From positions 1 to 64,000 of the forward strand of contig CAVUJG010000001.1 in the NCBI GenBank assembly GCA_963741755.1: 64,000 nucleotides of DNA, written 5' to 3'. Below the pieces are notes generated by a model that was not told the origin of the DNA, ran no database searches, and saw nothing but the letters and a program-made list of their open reading frames with translations. Within the stretch, counting starts at the first letter, position 1. Each line of letters opens with the position of its first letter. This document shows positions 33,740 to 41,349 of the stretch, in pieces. The DNA is from Sva-07 sp963741755. GTDB lineage: Bacteria > Actinomycetota > Acidimicrobiia > Acidimicrobiales > Ilumatobacteraceae. A program made the translations under genes and the position numbers.

Positions 33740-34846
33740 ATGGCTCGGAAATCACTGGATCTCGAACAGCTCGAACGCGATCTCGAGTCCGCGGGGATGC
33801 CGTGGACCCGGGCGGAGAACTCGATGACGGCGCTCACCGAGGACCAGCGCGTCCTCCGGCTCGGCGTCGCCCCACCCCCGGGCGAGATGACCGTCGAGGC
33901 GGCCGCTCACGCCTTCGAGGAGGGATTGTCCGCCGTGGTCCCGCCGGGGACCGACATCGGCGCACCGTCCAAAGTCGACCATCGAGCGCTGAACGGCAAC
34001 AACTACACGACACCCGTCAAGAACCAGGGGTCGTGCGGGTCGTGCGTCGCGTTCGCCACGGTCGCCGTGATGGAGACCACCTACAAGCGCAAGTCGAACC
34101 AGCCGAGCGTGGCCTTCGACCTGTCCGAGGCGCAGATGTACTACTGCCACGCCCGCTCCGAGGGTCGCACCTGCGCCGACGGGTGGTGGCCGGAGAACGC
34201 CTTCACGAAGGCGCGGGACATCGGCATCACCCACGACGTCCACTACCCCTACACCGCCGGCGATCAGAACTGCAGCGGCCTCGACGCGAACTGGCAGGCC
34301 GACATGGCCAAGGTCGTCGGCTACCAGAAGCTGACCTCACCGGCCGACATGAAGAACTGGCTGGCGACCCACGGGTCGATCAGCGGCTGCTTCGTCGTGT
34401 ACCAGGACTTCTTCAGCTACAGCAGCGGTGTCTACCGCCACGTCAGCGGCGACGCCGCAGGCGGCCACTGCGTCGAGATCATCGGCTACGACGACGCACT
34501 GGGCTGCTGGATCTGCAAGAACTCGTGGGGTCCGAACTGGGGAGACGCCGGCTACTTCAAGATCGCGTACGGCCAGTGCTCGATCGAGACGTGGTCGGGG
34601 CCGTGGGGTCTCACCAACGTGTCGGCCAAGCAGTGGCGCACGAACGTCAAGGTCACTGGGCTCTGGGCCAACAGCGCCGACCTCAACTCCTGGGCGTACC
34701 TGAGCGGCGTGGGATGGCGCAAGGTCTGCGACGACTCGCGGACGGTGTCGGAGACGATGCTCGCCCAACTCACCTTCGCGAAGGCCGCTGGTTCATCGAT
34801 CAGCGCCCTCGACGACGCCAACGAAATCCGAGAGATCTACGCCTGA
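33740..34846 (+). CDS. Papain-like C1A cysteine peptidase with a C-terminal shared domain
   Basis: A 368-residue peptidase without a signal peptide. Residues 1-75 form a propeptide-like acidic region (LEQLERDLESAGMPWTRAEN..., then LGVAPPPGEMTVEAA). The C1A domain spans about 76-290: Gln96 and Cys102 in NQGSCGSCVAFA (Val where papain has Trp), His243 in GGHCVEIIGYDD and Asn261 in CKNSWGPNWGDAGYF complete the catalytic set. Residues 302-368 form a separate domain (VTGLWANSADLNSWAYLSG...REIYA) that recurs in the next gene. GAGGAGGAGCC precedes the ATG. Lack of a signal peptide points to a cytosolic enzyme or non-classical export. Confidence 0.92.
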   Translation: MARKSLDLEQLERDLESAGMPWTRAENSMTALTEDQRVLRLGVAPPPGEMTVEAAAHAFEEGLSAVVPPGTDIGAPSKVDHRALNGNNYTTPVKNQGSCGSCVAFATVAVMETTYKRKSNQPSVAFDLSEAQMYYCHARSEGRTCADGWWPENAFTKARDIGITHDVHYPYTAGDQNCSGLDANWQADMAKVVGYQKLTSPADMKNWLATHGSISGCFVVYQDFFSYSSGVYRHVSGDAAGGHCVEIIGYDDALGCWICKNSWGPNWGDAGYFKIAYGQCSIETWSGPWGLTNVSAKQWRTNVKVTGLWANSADLNSWAYLSGVGWRKVCDDSRTVSETMLAQLTFAKAAGSSISALDDANEIREIYA

Positions 34847-34861
34847 CTGGAGGTCAGAACC

Positions 34862-35269
34862 ATGACGAACACCAACGGCAATCCCACCCAGACCGATCCG
34901 CACCTCGGCGCGCTCACCTCCGAGGCACCGGCGGGCAACCCCTCCGAAGCGTTCAGCGACTCGATCGCCGGCAGCACGGCGGCGACGTCACCGCCGCAGC
35001 TGATCCCACCCGAGGAGACCGCGGCGGCCGGCGACACCGGCATCACCGCGTGGCTGTCGAACAAGAAGATCGTCGGCGTCTGGTCCAACGCGTCGAACAA
35101 GAACTCCTGGATCAACGTCCAGGGCACCGGATGGCGTCGCATCAACCCGGCGAGCGAGAACGCTGTCGTCGCGATGACGATCCTCGCATCGCACGCAAAG
35201 GCCGACAACCGCAACGCGTCGGTGCGGGTCGAGAGCGACAACCACGTCCACGAGATCTACGTCTGGTGA
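34862..35269 (+). CDS. Small protein sharing the peptidase's C-terminal domain
   Basis: A 135-residue protein 15 nt after the peptidase gene, so co-transcribed. Residues 1-65 are low-complexity, rich in Thr, Ala, Pro and Gly. Residues 70-135 (KIVGVWSNASNKNSWINVQGTGWRRI...HVHEIYVW) align with the peptidase C-terminus (KVTGLWANSADLNSWAYLSGVGWRKV...EIREIYA) over the whole domain, with NSW and GW identical. I do not recognise the domain. The disordered arm with a shared domain suggests a substrate, adaptor or targeting partner of the peptidase. Confidence 0.8.
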   Translation: MTNTNGNPTQTDPHLGALTSEAPAGNPSEAFSDSIAGSTAATSPPQLIPPEETAAAGDTGITAWLSNKKIVGVWSNASNKNSWINVQGTGWRRINPASENAVVAMTILASHAKADNRNASVRVESDNHVHEIYVW

Positions 35270-35318
35270 CGCGGACGGCGCCGGGGCGGCGAGGAGCGAC
35301 TCGACCGAGGCAGGTCTT

Positions 35319-35663
35319 TCACTCCTCGCTGCGCCCGTCGCCCGCGACCACGATGTCGAAGACGGCCCGGTCGGCGGGCGGGCTCTCGGGCTCCCAGGGT
35401 TGACGCGACACGAACTCGAGTGCGCCCGTGCCGGGACGTTCAGCGCGCATCGTCCACACGCGCGCGCCGGCGGCGCCCGGGATCATCGGATCCGGTGCTC
35501 GCACATGCTCGGCGACGACGGCCACGACGTCGTTGGGAGTCATGAGCCACCGGAACCCGGTCGTCGCGTTCTCGACGAGCTCGATCCCGAAGGTGTCGCC
35601 CACAGCGCACTCGATCACCCGATCGGTGTCTGATCGTCGGTACACCTCGCTCGGCGTGTCCAT
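35319..35663 (-). CDS. Chagasin-like cysteine-peptidase inhibitor (I42 family)
   Basis: A 114-residue protein from ATG 35663 with a strong GGAGGAGG site. The three chagasin loops are recognisable: NATTGF in FGIELVENATTGFRWLM (normally NPTTGY), GAAGARVWTMRAERPG in place of the GxGG loop, and SRQPWEP for the RPW loop near the C-terminus. Chagasin-type inhibitors block C1 papain-like peptidases. It is convergent with the C1A peptidase operon, 49 nt away, and likewise has no signal peptide, so the pair could act in the same compartment. Assignment is by motif and context. Confidence 0.8.
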   Translation of the reverse strand: MDTPSEVYRRSDTDRVIECAVGDTFGIELVENATTGFRWLMTPNDVVAVVAEHVRAPDPMIPGAAGARVWTMRAERPGTGALEFVSRQPWEPESPPADRAVFDIVVAGDGRSEE

Positions 35664-35707
35664 CGGGTCCCTCCTCCTCCGAACACTACGCCCGAACACC
35701 GGGGCGG

Positions 35708-35902
35708 ATGGCAAGTCGCCCCGCTCCCGACCGGCGATTCGACGGTCGTCGCCTCGGGGTCAACGTGTCGGCGGCGGCACGAAACGGTGTCGCAGCAGCC
35801 GTACTGGCCGCCCAGCTCGAACACGACCGAGCCGCCTACCTCGCGAAACCCGAACGCGCCGACGAATTCTGGACCGACGCCGAGACCTGGAGCGCCGAGT
35901 GA
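35708..35902 (+). CDS. Antitoxin of a MazF-type module, short or N-terminally truncated
   Basis: About 64 residues. The C-terminal half (LAAQLEHDRAAYLAKPERADEFWTDAETWSAE) is acidic and Trp-containing, as expected for a toxin-wrapping tail. The N-terminal half lacks a clear ribbon-helix-helix strand, so the DNA-binding part may be lost or the true start differs. The stop overlaps the toxin start (GTGA). Confidence 0.6.
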   Translation: MASRPAPDRRFDGRRLGVNVSAAARNGVAAAVLAAQLEHDRAAYLAKPERADEFWTDAETWSAE

Positions 35903-36207
35903 ACCGCGGCGAGGTCTGGCTCGCCCAGGTCGGACGCAAGCGCCGCCCGGTTCTCGTACTCACACGAACCGAGGTGCTCGACGTGCGTTCGTTGGTCACC
36001 ATCGCCGAGATCTCCACCTCAGCACGCGGGCTCGCCGCCGAGGTGCCACTCGATCACGTCGCGGCCGGGCTCGACCGGGACTGCGTGGTCAACGCCGACG
36101 GCCTGCACACCGTCGCCCAGTCGACACTCACCACCCGGATCGGAGCCATCGACGAACCCACGCTCTCCGACGTGTGCCGAGCCGTGAACTACGCGCTCGG
36201 CTGCTGA
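35899..36207 (+). CDS. MazF/PemK-family toxin endoribonuclease
   Basis: About 102 residues from GTG 35899. NRGEVWLAQVGRKRRPVLVLTRTEVLD at the N-terminus, then VTIAEISTSARGLAAEVPLDH and DCVVNADGLHTVAQSTLTTRIG are MazF-like; it ends CRAVNYALGC. It should cleave mRNA at a specific short site. It is coupled to the short antitoxin upstream. Its last nine residues are copied in the remnant at 27736. Confidence 0.85.
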   Translation: MNRGEVWLAQVGRKRRPVLVLTRTEVLDVRSLVTIAEISTSARGLAAEVPLDHVAAGLDRDCVVNADGLHTVAQSTLTTRIGAIDEPTLSDVCRAVNYALGC

Positions 36208-36263
36208 GCGCCGCGCGCCCAACCCCGCGAAACCCGACCCGCAGTCGCTGCTACGTTGCCGAG

Positions 36264-36665
36264 ATGTCCGATGGCTCGGTGACCGGGTTCCACCATCTCG
36301 CACTGACGGTCCGCGATCTCGACGCGAGCACCGCCTGGTACGAGCAGCTGTTCGACCTCGATCTGGTCATCGACGAACCCGGCGACGAGCGCCGGGCGAA
36401 GGTGTACCGCCTGCGGGGCACCGCTCAGCTCCTCGGCCTGGTGGAGCACCGCGGCAACGACGGTTCGGGGTTCCGACCCGATCGGACCGGTCTCGACCAC
36501 GCAGCGTTCTCCGTGGCGACCCGCGCCGACGTCGATGCCTGGGCGCAGCGACTCGACGGCGCCGGCATCGACCACTCGGGCCGCATCGATATTTCGCTCG
36601 GCGCGATCCTGAACTTCGCCGACCCCGACGGCACTGCACTGTCGATCTTCTACGAAGGCGACTGA
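36264..36665 (+). CDS. VOC-family (glyoxalase/dioxygenase fold) protein
   Basis: A 133-residue protein of two beta-alpha-beta3 modules. Metal-ligand-like residues are His in FHHLALTVRDLDAS (about residues 10-11), His in GLDHAAFSV (about 76) and the Glu-position region TALSIFYEGD at the end. VOC proteins catalyse isomerisation, epoxide opening or C-C cleavage; no specific reaction can be assigned. TACGTT six bases before the ATG suggests a leaderless start. One base separates it from a second VOC gene. Confidence 0.85.
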   Translation: MSDGSVTGFHHLALTVRDLDASTAWYEQLFDLDLVIDEPGDERRAKVYRLRGTAQLLGLVEHRGNDGSGFRPDRTGLDHAAFSVATRADVDAWAQRLDGAGIDHSGRIDISLGAILNFADPDGTALSIFYEGD

Positions 36666-36666
36666 G

Positions 36667-37131
36667 GTGCTGGCCGGGTTCGATCACGTCGCGGTGCTGA
36701 CGGCCGACCTCGAGCGCTTCGTGGACTTCTACCGCGAGGTCTTCGGCGCGCAGGTCGAGGGGCGCCTGTCCGACGAGGGGCTCGAGATGGTCGTGTTGCG
36801 CATCGGGCCGACGTCGGAGATCAACGTGTTCCAGATCGACGGCAACGACGAAGCGACGCGGCAGACGCCGTCGTTCGGCAGAGGCCGGCTCGATCACTTC
36901 GCGTTCCGGGCCGCGTCGATCGAGCAGTTCGACGAGCTGCGCGACGAGTTGATCCGCCGTGGGTGCACCGACGGCTTCGTCACCGACTTCGGCCACGTCC
37001 TCAGCGTGTTCTTCCGCGACCCCGAGGGCCTCGAGCTCGAGGTGTGCGTCGGCAACCCCGACGCTGTGCCCGGCCGGATCAACCCTCCCGGCACGCCCGC
37101 TGCCCGCTACCACCCGGCCTGTCCCCGGTAA
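36667..37131 (+). CDS. VOC-family protein
   Basis: A 154-residue VOC protein from GTG 36667. FDHVAVLTADLERFVDFYREVFGA starts the first module and GRLDHFAFRAASIEQFDELRDELIRRG the second; FRDPEGLELEVCVGN supplies the usual C-terminal Glu ligand. With the preceding VOC gene and the crotonase gene 17 nt downstream, it forms a probable operon for metabolism of an acyl or ring-cleavage intermediate. Substrate unknown. Confidence 0.87.
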   Translation: MLAGFDHVAVLTADLERFVDFYREVFGAQVEGRLSDEGLEMVVLRIGPTSEINVFQIDGNDEATRQTPSFGRGRLDHFAFRAASIEQFDELRDELIRRGCTDGFVTDFGHVLSVFFRDPEGLELEVCVGNPDAVPGRINPPGTPAARYHPACPR

Positions 37132-37148
37132 CCACAGCGAGGAGCACC

Positions 37149-37941
37149 ATGTCCACCGAACCCCTGATCGTGACCAAGCGTGACGACGGCGTCGCGATCA
37201 TCTCGACCAACGACGACCCGCTGAACCGGATGTCGGTCGCCTACATCGACCTGCTCGAGGAGGTGATCGACGACATCGCCGCCGACGACTCGGTGCGGGC
37301 GTTCGTGCTCACCGCCGAGGGAACCACCAACTTCTCGGTCGGCATGAACCTCAAGGAACTCGGCGGCGCGATGAACGAGCGGGGCGTCGACGCGTTCTTC
37401 GACCAGCGTTGGAATCTCATCTCGCGCATCGAGACGATGGGCAAGCCATCGGTCGCCACGCTGTTCGGGTACTGCCTCGGCGGCGGGCTCGAACTCCCAC
37501 TCGGCTGCACGTTCCGGCTGGCCGCCAGCGAAGGCGCCTCGATCGGACTGCCCGAGATGGACCTCGGCACCACGCCCGCCTGGGGCGGATCGGCCCGCCT
37601 CGCGAAGTGCGTGGGCCGCAACCACGCGCTCGACATGATCCTGCGGGCGAAGAAGATCACCGGCCCCGAGGCGCTGGAGATCGGCCTGGTCACCGAGGTG
37701 TGGCCACTCGACGAACTCAAGGACCGAGCGATCGCCCTCGCGGTCGAACTCGCCGCCCAACCTCGCCTCGCGGTCAAGGCGATGCTCGACGCCCTCCACG
37801 ACAGCGAGGACAAGACCCTCGACGAGTTGCTCGCCGCCGAACGGGCCGGCCGTCCACGCCACCCGGGGAACCCCCGACGCCCGCGAAGGCATCCTCGCCT
37901 TCCTCGAGAAGCGGCGGCCGGTCTTCAACCAACCGTCGTGA
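37149..37941 (+). CDS. Enoyl-CoA hydratase/isomerase (crotonase family), frameshift near the C-terminus
   Basis: About 264 residues when one frame break is bridged. The oxyanion-hole region (TAEGTTNFSVGMNLKELGG) and GYCLGGGLELPLGCTFRLA are intact, and ASIGLPEMDLGTTPAWGGSARL carries the usual Glu position. Near 37849 one extra G shifts the frame; the corrected tail reads AVHATRGTPDAREGILAFLEKRRPVF and stops at 37939-37941. CoA-ester hydration or isomerisation is expected. It is probably co-transcribed with the two VOC genes. Confidence 0.85.
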
Positions 37942-37963
37942 TCCACGGCTCACCGAGGCTTCG

Positions 37964-37999
37964 ATGATGGCGACGGTGCAGCACGTCGAACGCCGGAAT
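37964..37999 (+). repeat. Decayed copy of the start of the 27865 gene
   Basis: ATGGCGACGGTG-AGCA-GTCGA-CGCCGGA matches the first ten codons of the gene at 27865 with about four differences, and a few bases before the ATG match as well. Nothing of the rest of that gene is present. It lies between the crotonase gene and the LLM oxidoreductase gene. Confidence 0.45.
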
Positions 38000-38018
38000 A
38001 GCGGGACGCGACCGACGG

Positions 38019-38046
38019 TTGACATGCTTGTGAGCGCAACTACTTT
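38019..38046 (+). promoter_or_regulatory. Candidate promoter, TTGACA and TACTTT
   Basis: TTGACA at 38019-38024 and TACTTT at 38041-38046, with a 16-base spacer. It overlaps the proposed start of the LLM oxidoreductase gene, so either that gene starts further downstream or the match is fortuitous. Confidence 0.35.
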
Positions 38047-39106
38047 CTCCGCTGAGACTCCCACGGTCGAACTCGGCCTCGACACCTTCGGTGACGTCAC
38101 CGTGGATGCCGACGGCCACCGCCTGAGCGAGGCCGAGGTGATCCGCAACGTGGTCGACGAGGCCGTCCTCGCCGACCGCCTCGGTCTCGACTTCTTCGGC
38201 GTCGGCGAACACCATCGCGCCGACTTCGCGATCTCCTCCCCCGAGACCGTGCTCGCTGCCATCGCCGCCCGCACCGAACGGATCCGCCTCGGCTCGGCAG
38301 TCACCGTGCTCAGCTCCGACGACCCGATCCGGGTGTTCCAACGCTTCGCCACCGTCGACGCCGTGTCGAACGGACGCGCCGAGGTGATCCTCGGACGTGG
38401 CTCGTTCACCGAGTCGTTCCCGCTGTTCGGGTATCCGCTCGAGAACTACGAGGAGCTGTTCGAGGAGAAGCTCGACCTGTTCACCCACCTGCTCCGCGAG
38501 GAGCCCGTCACCTGGAGCGGCACGACCCGAGCCTCGGTGCCAGGCCTCCAGGTGTACCCGCGCACCGAGGGCGGCCTGCGGGCGTGGGTCGGCGTCGGCG
38601 GCAGCCCCGAGTCGATCGTGCGCGCCGCCCGCCACGGCCTACCGCTGATGCTCGCCATCATCGGCGGGTCACCGGCACGCTTCGCCCCGTTCGTCGACCT
38701 CTACCACCGTGCCCTCGACCAGTTCGGCCACGCATCCCTGCCGGTCGGTGTCCACTCACCCGGTCACGTCGCACCCACCGACGAGCAGGCACTCGACGAA
38801 CTGTGGCCCCACTGGAAGCCGATGCGCGACCGCATCGGCGCCGAGCGCGGATGGCCACCCTCGACCCGAGCCGAGTTCGAGCAGGCCGCAGGACCCGACG
38901 GTGCGCTGCACGCCGGCTCACCCGAGACCGTCGCCCGCAAGATCGCCGCCACCGTCGACGCGCTCGGCGCCAACCGGTTCGACATGAAGTACTCCGCCGG
39001 CACGCTGCCGCACGAGACGATGATGCGCAGCATCGAGCTGTACGGCACAGAGGTTGCCCCACGCGTCCGCGAGCTGTTGGCGTCGCGGACGGCCGCGACG
39101 AGCTGA
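38024..39106 (+). CDS. LLM-class flavin-dependent oxidoreductase (luciferase-like)
   Basis: About 360 residues. TIM-barrel luciferase-like features: VELGLDTFGDV (the fold begins here), LADRLGLDFFGVGEHHRADFAISSPETVLAAIAARTERIRLGSAVTVLSSDDPIRVFQRFATVDAVSNGRAEVILGRG and VGVGGSPESIVRAARHGLPLMLAIIGG. It resembles the family that uses FMN or F420. The start is uncertain: ATG 38024 is the first in-frame codon after the repeat remnant, with an earlier ATG at 37964 that I consider part of that remnant. Confidence 0.88.
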   Translation: MLVSATTFSAETPTVELGLDTFGDVTVDADGHRLSEAEVIRNVVDEAVLADRLGLDFFGVGEHHRADFAISSPETVLAAIAARTERIRLGSAVTVLSSDDPIRVFQRFATVDAVSNGRAEVILGRGSFTESFPLFGYPLENYEELFEEKLDLFTHLLREEPVTWSGTTRASVPGLQVYPRTEGGLRAWVGVGGSPESIVRAARHGLPLMLAIIGGSPARFAPFVDLYHRALDQFGHASLPVGVHSPGHVAPTDEQALDELWPHWKPMRDRIGAERGWPPSTRAEFEQAAGPDGALHAGSPETVARKIAATVDALGANRFDMKYSAGTLPHETMMRSIELYGTEVAPRVRELLASRTAATS

Positions 39107-39145
39107 CGCGTCCGCGAGCGATTCGGCTCACGCTGGGCTCGAGGC

Positions 39146-39727
39146 TCACCCCTGCGAGCCCGCACGGGCGGCGATGCCGGCGATGATCGTGTCGAGACCG
39201 ACGGTGAACGCCGCCCGCAGGCGCGCCAGCTCCCTGTTGCGGGTGCGGAGGCTGCCGGCCGGGACGCCGCCGAGCGCGGAGCCGTGTACTGCGTCCACGA
39301 CGATGAAGGCAGTGGGCTCCACCAGCTCAGCCCGGAGGCCGCTGTCGGCGATCGCGGCCACGAGCGCTTCGGTCGACGGCAGTCCCCCAGCGGCGATCCC
39401 CGGGTCCGCGAGCCCGGCGAGCGTCAGGTCCCGGTGCCGGGCGACGACGTCCCAGTAGTTCGTCGCCCACTGCCGTACCCGTTCGTCCCACGACGCCGAG
39501 GGATCGGGCGGCTCCATCGCGCCGATCGTGCGGGCGGTGACCAGCGCCAGCAGCTCGCGCTTGTGGGCCACGTGGTGGTAGACGGCCATCGGATCGACGT
39601 CGAGTTCGGCGCCGAGCTTGCGCATCGACAACCCCGACAGACCATCCCGTTCGACGATCCGCGATGCAGCATCGACGATCCGCTCGACGCTCAGCGGTGC
39701 CTGACGGGGAGCGGTTGAAGCGGCCAT
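39146..39727 (-). CDS. TetR-family transcriptional regulator
   Basis: A 193-residue repressor. The N-terminal helix-turn-helix is VERIVDAASRIVERDGLSGLSMRKLGAELDVDPMAVYHHVAHKRELLA (residues 15-62), and a TetR_C-type ligand domain follows. It is divergent from a pyridoxamine-oxidase-like gene, with two matching palindromes between the two starts, so it probably represses both itself and that gene. The inducer is unknown. Confidence 0.92.
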   Translation of the reverse strand: MAASTAPRQAPLSVERIVDAASRIVERDGLSGLSMRKLGAELDVDPMAVYHHVAHKRELLALVTARTIGAMEPPDPSASWDERVRQWATNYWDVVARHRDLTLAGLADPGIAAGGLPSTEALVAAIADSGLRAELVEPTAFIVVDAVHGSALGGVPAGSLRTRNRELARLRAAFTVGLDTIIAGIAARAGSQG

Positions 39728-39762
39728 CTCTACAGCGTAGAGTAATCGCTCTACACCGTAGA
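39728..39762. promoter_or_regulatory. Two tandem palindromic operators, probable TetR-regulator sites
   Basis: CTCTACAGCGTAGAG (39728-39742) and CTCTACACCGTAGA (39749-39762) are near-identical palindromes 21 bases apart, two helical turns, in the 50-bp region between divergent starts. This is the usual layout for cooperative binding of TetR dimers. Confidence 0.7.
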
Positions 39763-39777
39763 ACCCAGGAGCCGAAC

Positions 39778-40287
39778 ATGAACGAACGACCCGAGGACCT
39801 CGCCGAACTGCAAATCGTCCTCGACCGCAGCTACGAGGCCGCCGGAGCGCACCTGCGCGACATCACCACGCCGGACCGGCGCCTCGACGCCGCCCAACTC
39901 GCCGAGCAACTCACCGGCATGCGGCTGCTCGTGCTCGCCACCTCGACGCGCGACGGCCGCCCGATCAACGGCCCCGTCGACGGCATCTTCCACCGCGGCC
40001 GGTTCCACTTCGGGTCGTCGCCCGAGTCGGTGCGCTTCCGCCACCTGCGCGACCGCCCGGCGGTCAGCGCCACCCACCTCCCCGGCGAATACCTCGCCGT
40101 CACCGTGCACGGCGACGCGGAGCTGATCGACGTCCACGCCCCCGAGCACGCCGAGTTCAAGCAGACCCTGCTCGAGATCTACGTCCCCCGCTACGGCGAG
40201 CAGTGGACCCAGATGCTCGACGGCGGCGCCCAGTACGCCCGAATCCACCCCCGCCGCATGTTCACCTTCTGGATGCCGGACGCCTGA
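39778..40287 (+). CDS. Pyridoxamine 5'-phosphate oxidase-like (split-barrel) protein
   Basis: A 169-residue flavin split-barrel protein from ATG 39778 (AGGAGCC upstream). LAEQLTGMRLLVLATSTRDGRPINGPVDGIFHRGRFHFGSS and VRFRHLRDRPAVSATHLPGEYLAVTVHGDAELID are typical. Members bind FMN, F420 or heme; actinobacterial relatives are often F420-dependent reductases. The divergent TetR gene and two operators suggest induction by the compound it acts on, consistent with a detoxification role. Confidence 0.82.
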   Translation: MNERPEDLAELQIVLDRSYEAAGAHLRDITTPDRRLDAAQLAEQLTGMRLLVLATSTRDGRPINGPVDGIFHRGRFHFGSSPESVRFRHLRDRPAVSATHLPGEYLAVTVHGDAELIDVHAPEHAEFKQTLLEIYVPRYGEQWTQMLDGGAQYARIHPRRMFTFWMPDA

Positions 40288-40341
40288 ACCCGACTGCGAC
40301 CGGCAGGGCGCCGGCGGCGGTCGGCCAGTTCGTCGAAGGGC

Positions 40342-41166
40342 TCAGTCGCCGCCGGAGGCCTCGGTCGCGAACGACACGAACACGTTCTCGCCGTCGGTGT
40401 CGACGCCGGTCATGCGCAGACCCACGTCCTCCATCTCCTCGGCCGGGTAGTCGGTGCGCCACTGCAGCTCCCCGTCCGCCGTCGAGCGGACCTGGAGGTT
40501 GGACCACAGGGTGTACACCCGACTGTCGACGGCGTAGAAGGGCCACAATCCTTCCCGGTACGGATCACCCTCCTGGGACCACCGCACATCGCCGGTCTCG
40601 ATCTCGTAGGCCACCAACCGGGAGGCCCCGTGTTCGAAGGCGAACACCGCACCGTCGTCGATCGCCCAGACGTTGTCGTAGGCAAACACCCCGGGCTGCG
40701 ACCACGAGGTGCCATCGGCCGAGGTGGCCCGGACCGCGTCGTCCTGGCCACCGATGACGGTGATGTCGCCCACCTCGATCCGGGCCGGTTGACCGGTGTA
40801 CGGCTGGCCCTCCACCGTGCCTCGTGCCGGAGGAGGCGGCGCCGCATCTGTGACCGGCTCACCGGTCGCCGCATCGAGCGCGGTCACGTTCGACGGGACG
40901 CCTTGGCTGTAGGTGGCGACGTAGACGACACCATCGGCGACCGGGAGCAGACTGCGATAGCCGGTCTCGTCGGTACACGACACCCACTCGACGCCGCCGC
41001 CGTCGAACTCGTACGCCACGACCTGCGGCGCCGAACCCGCGGGACACATGGAACTCGGCACCGGATCGTCGGAGGAACCGCACGCCGACAGCAACGCGGC
41101 ACCCACGAGCGACACGACCGCGAGCCAACGTCGACGGATCCGACTTCCACCATCTCCGGCTTCCAT
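40342..41166 (-). CDS. PQQ-repeat (beta-propeller) lipoprotein
   Basis: A 274-residue lipoprotein from ATG 41166. The signal RRRWLAVVSLVGAALLSACGSS carries a clear lipobox (Cys about residue 29). The mature part has propeller-like repeats (GVVYVATYSQGVPSNVTALDAATGEPV, LVAYEIETGDVRWSQEG, VYTLWSNLQVRSTADGELQWR). This family resembles BamB-like or sensor propellers but is shorter than a full eight-blade ring. It is extracytoplasmic, with no enzymatic motif. Confidence 0.8.
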   Translation of the reverse strand: MEAGDGGSRIRRRWLAVVSLVGAALLSACGSSDDPVPSSMCPAGSAPQVVAYEFDGGGVEWVSCTDETGYRSLLPVADGVVYVATYSQGVPSNVTALDAATGEPVTDAAPPPPARGTVEGQPYTGQPARIEVGDITVIGGQDDAVRATSADGTSWSQPGVFAYDNVWAIDDGAVFAFEHGASRLVAYEIETGDVRWSQEGDPYREGLWPFYAVDSRVYTLWSNLQVRSTADGELQWRTDYPAEEMEDVGLRMTGVDTDGENVFVSFATEASGGD

Positions 41167-41349
41167 CGCGCCTCCCGTTGTCACGGAGCCTCTCCCACCG
41201 AGCGAATCACCCAGCCCATCCGCCGTCAATGGGCCGGAGGTCCCATCGCGAGCACGGCGGTCCCTCGATCTGGGCGGCCTGCGTCCCGGGATCCGGGACC
41301 GACGGCACCGAGATCGTCGCGAACCAGCGTGCTCGCTCGACCTCGAAGC

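Noticed and set aside
38019..38046. Promoter as proof that the LLM oxidoreductase starts further downstream
   Set aside because: No convincing later in-frame start before the conserved fold; the -35/-10 match may be chance, so it is kept only as a weak site.
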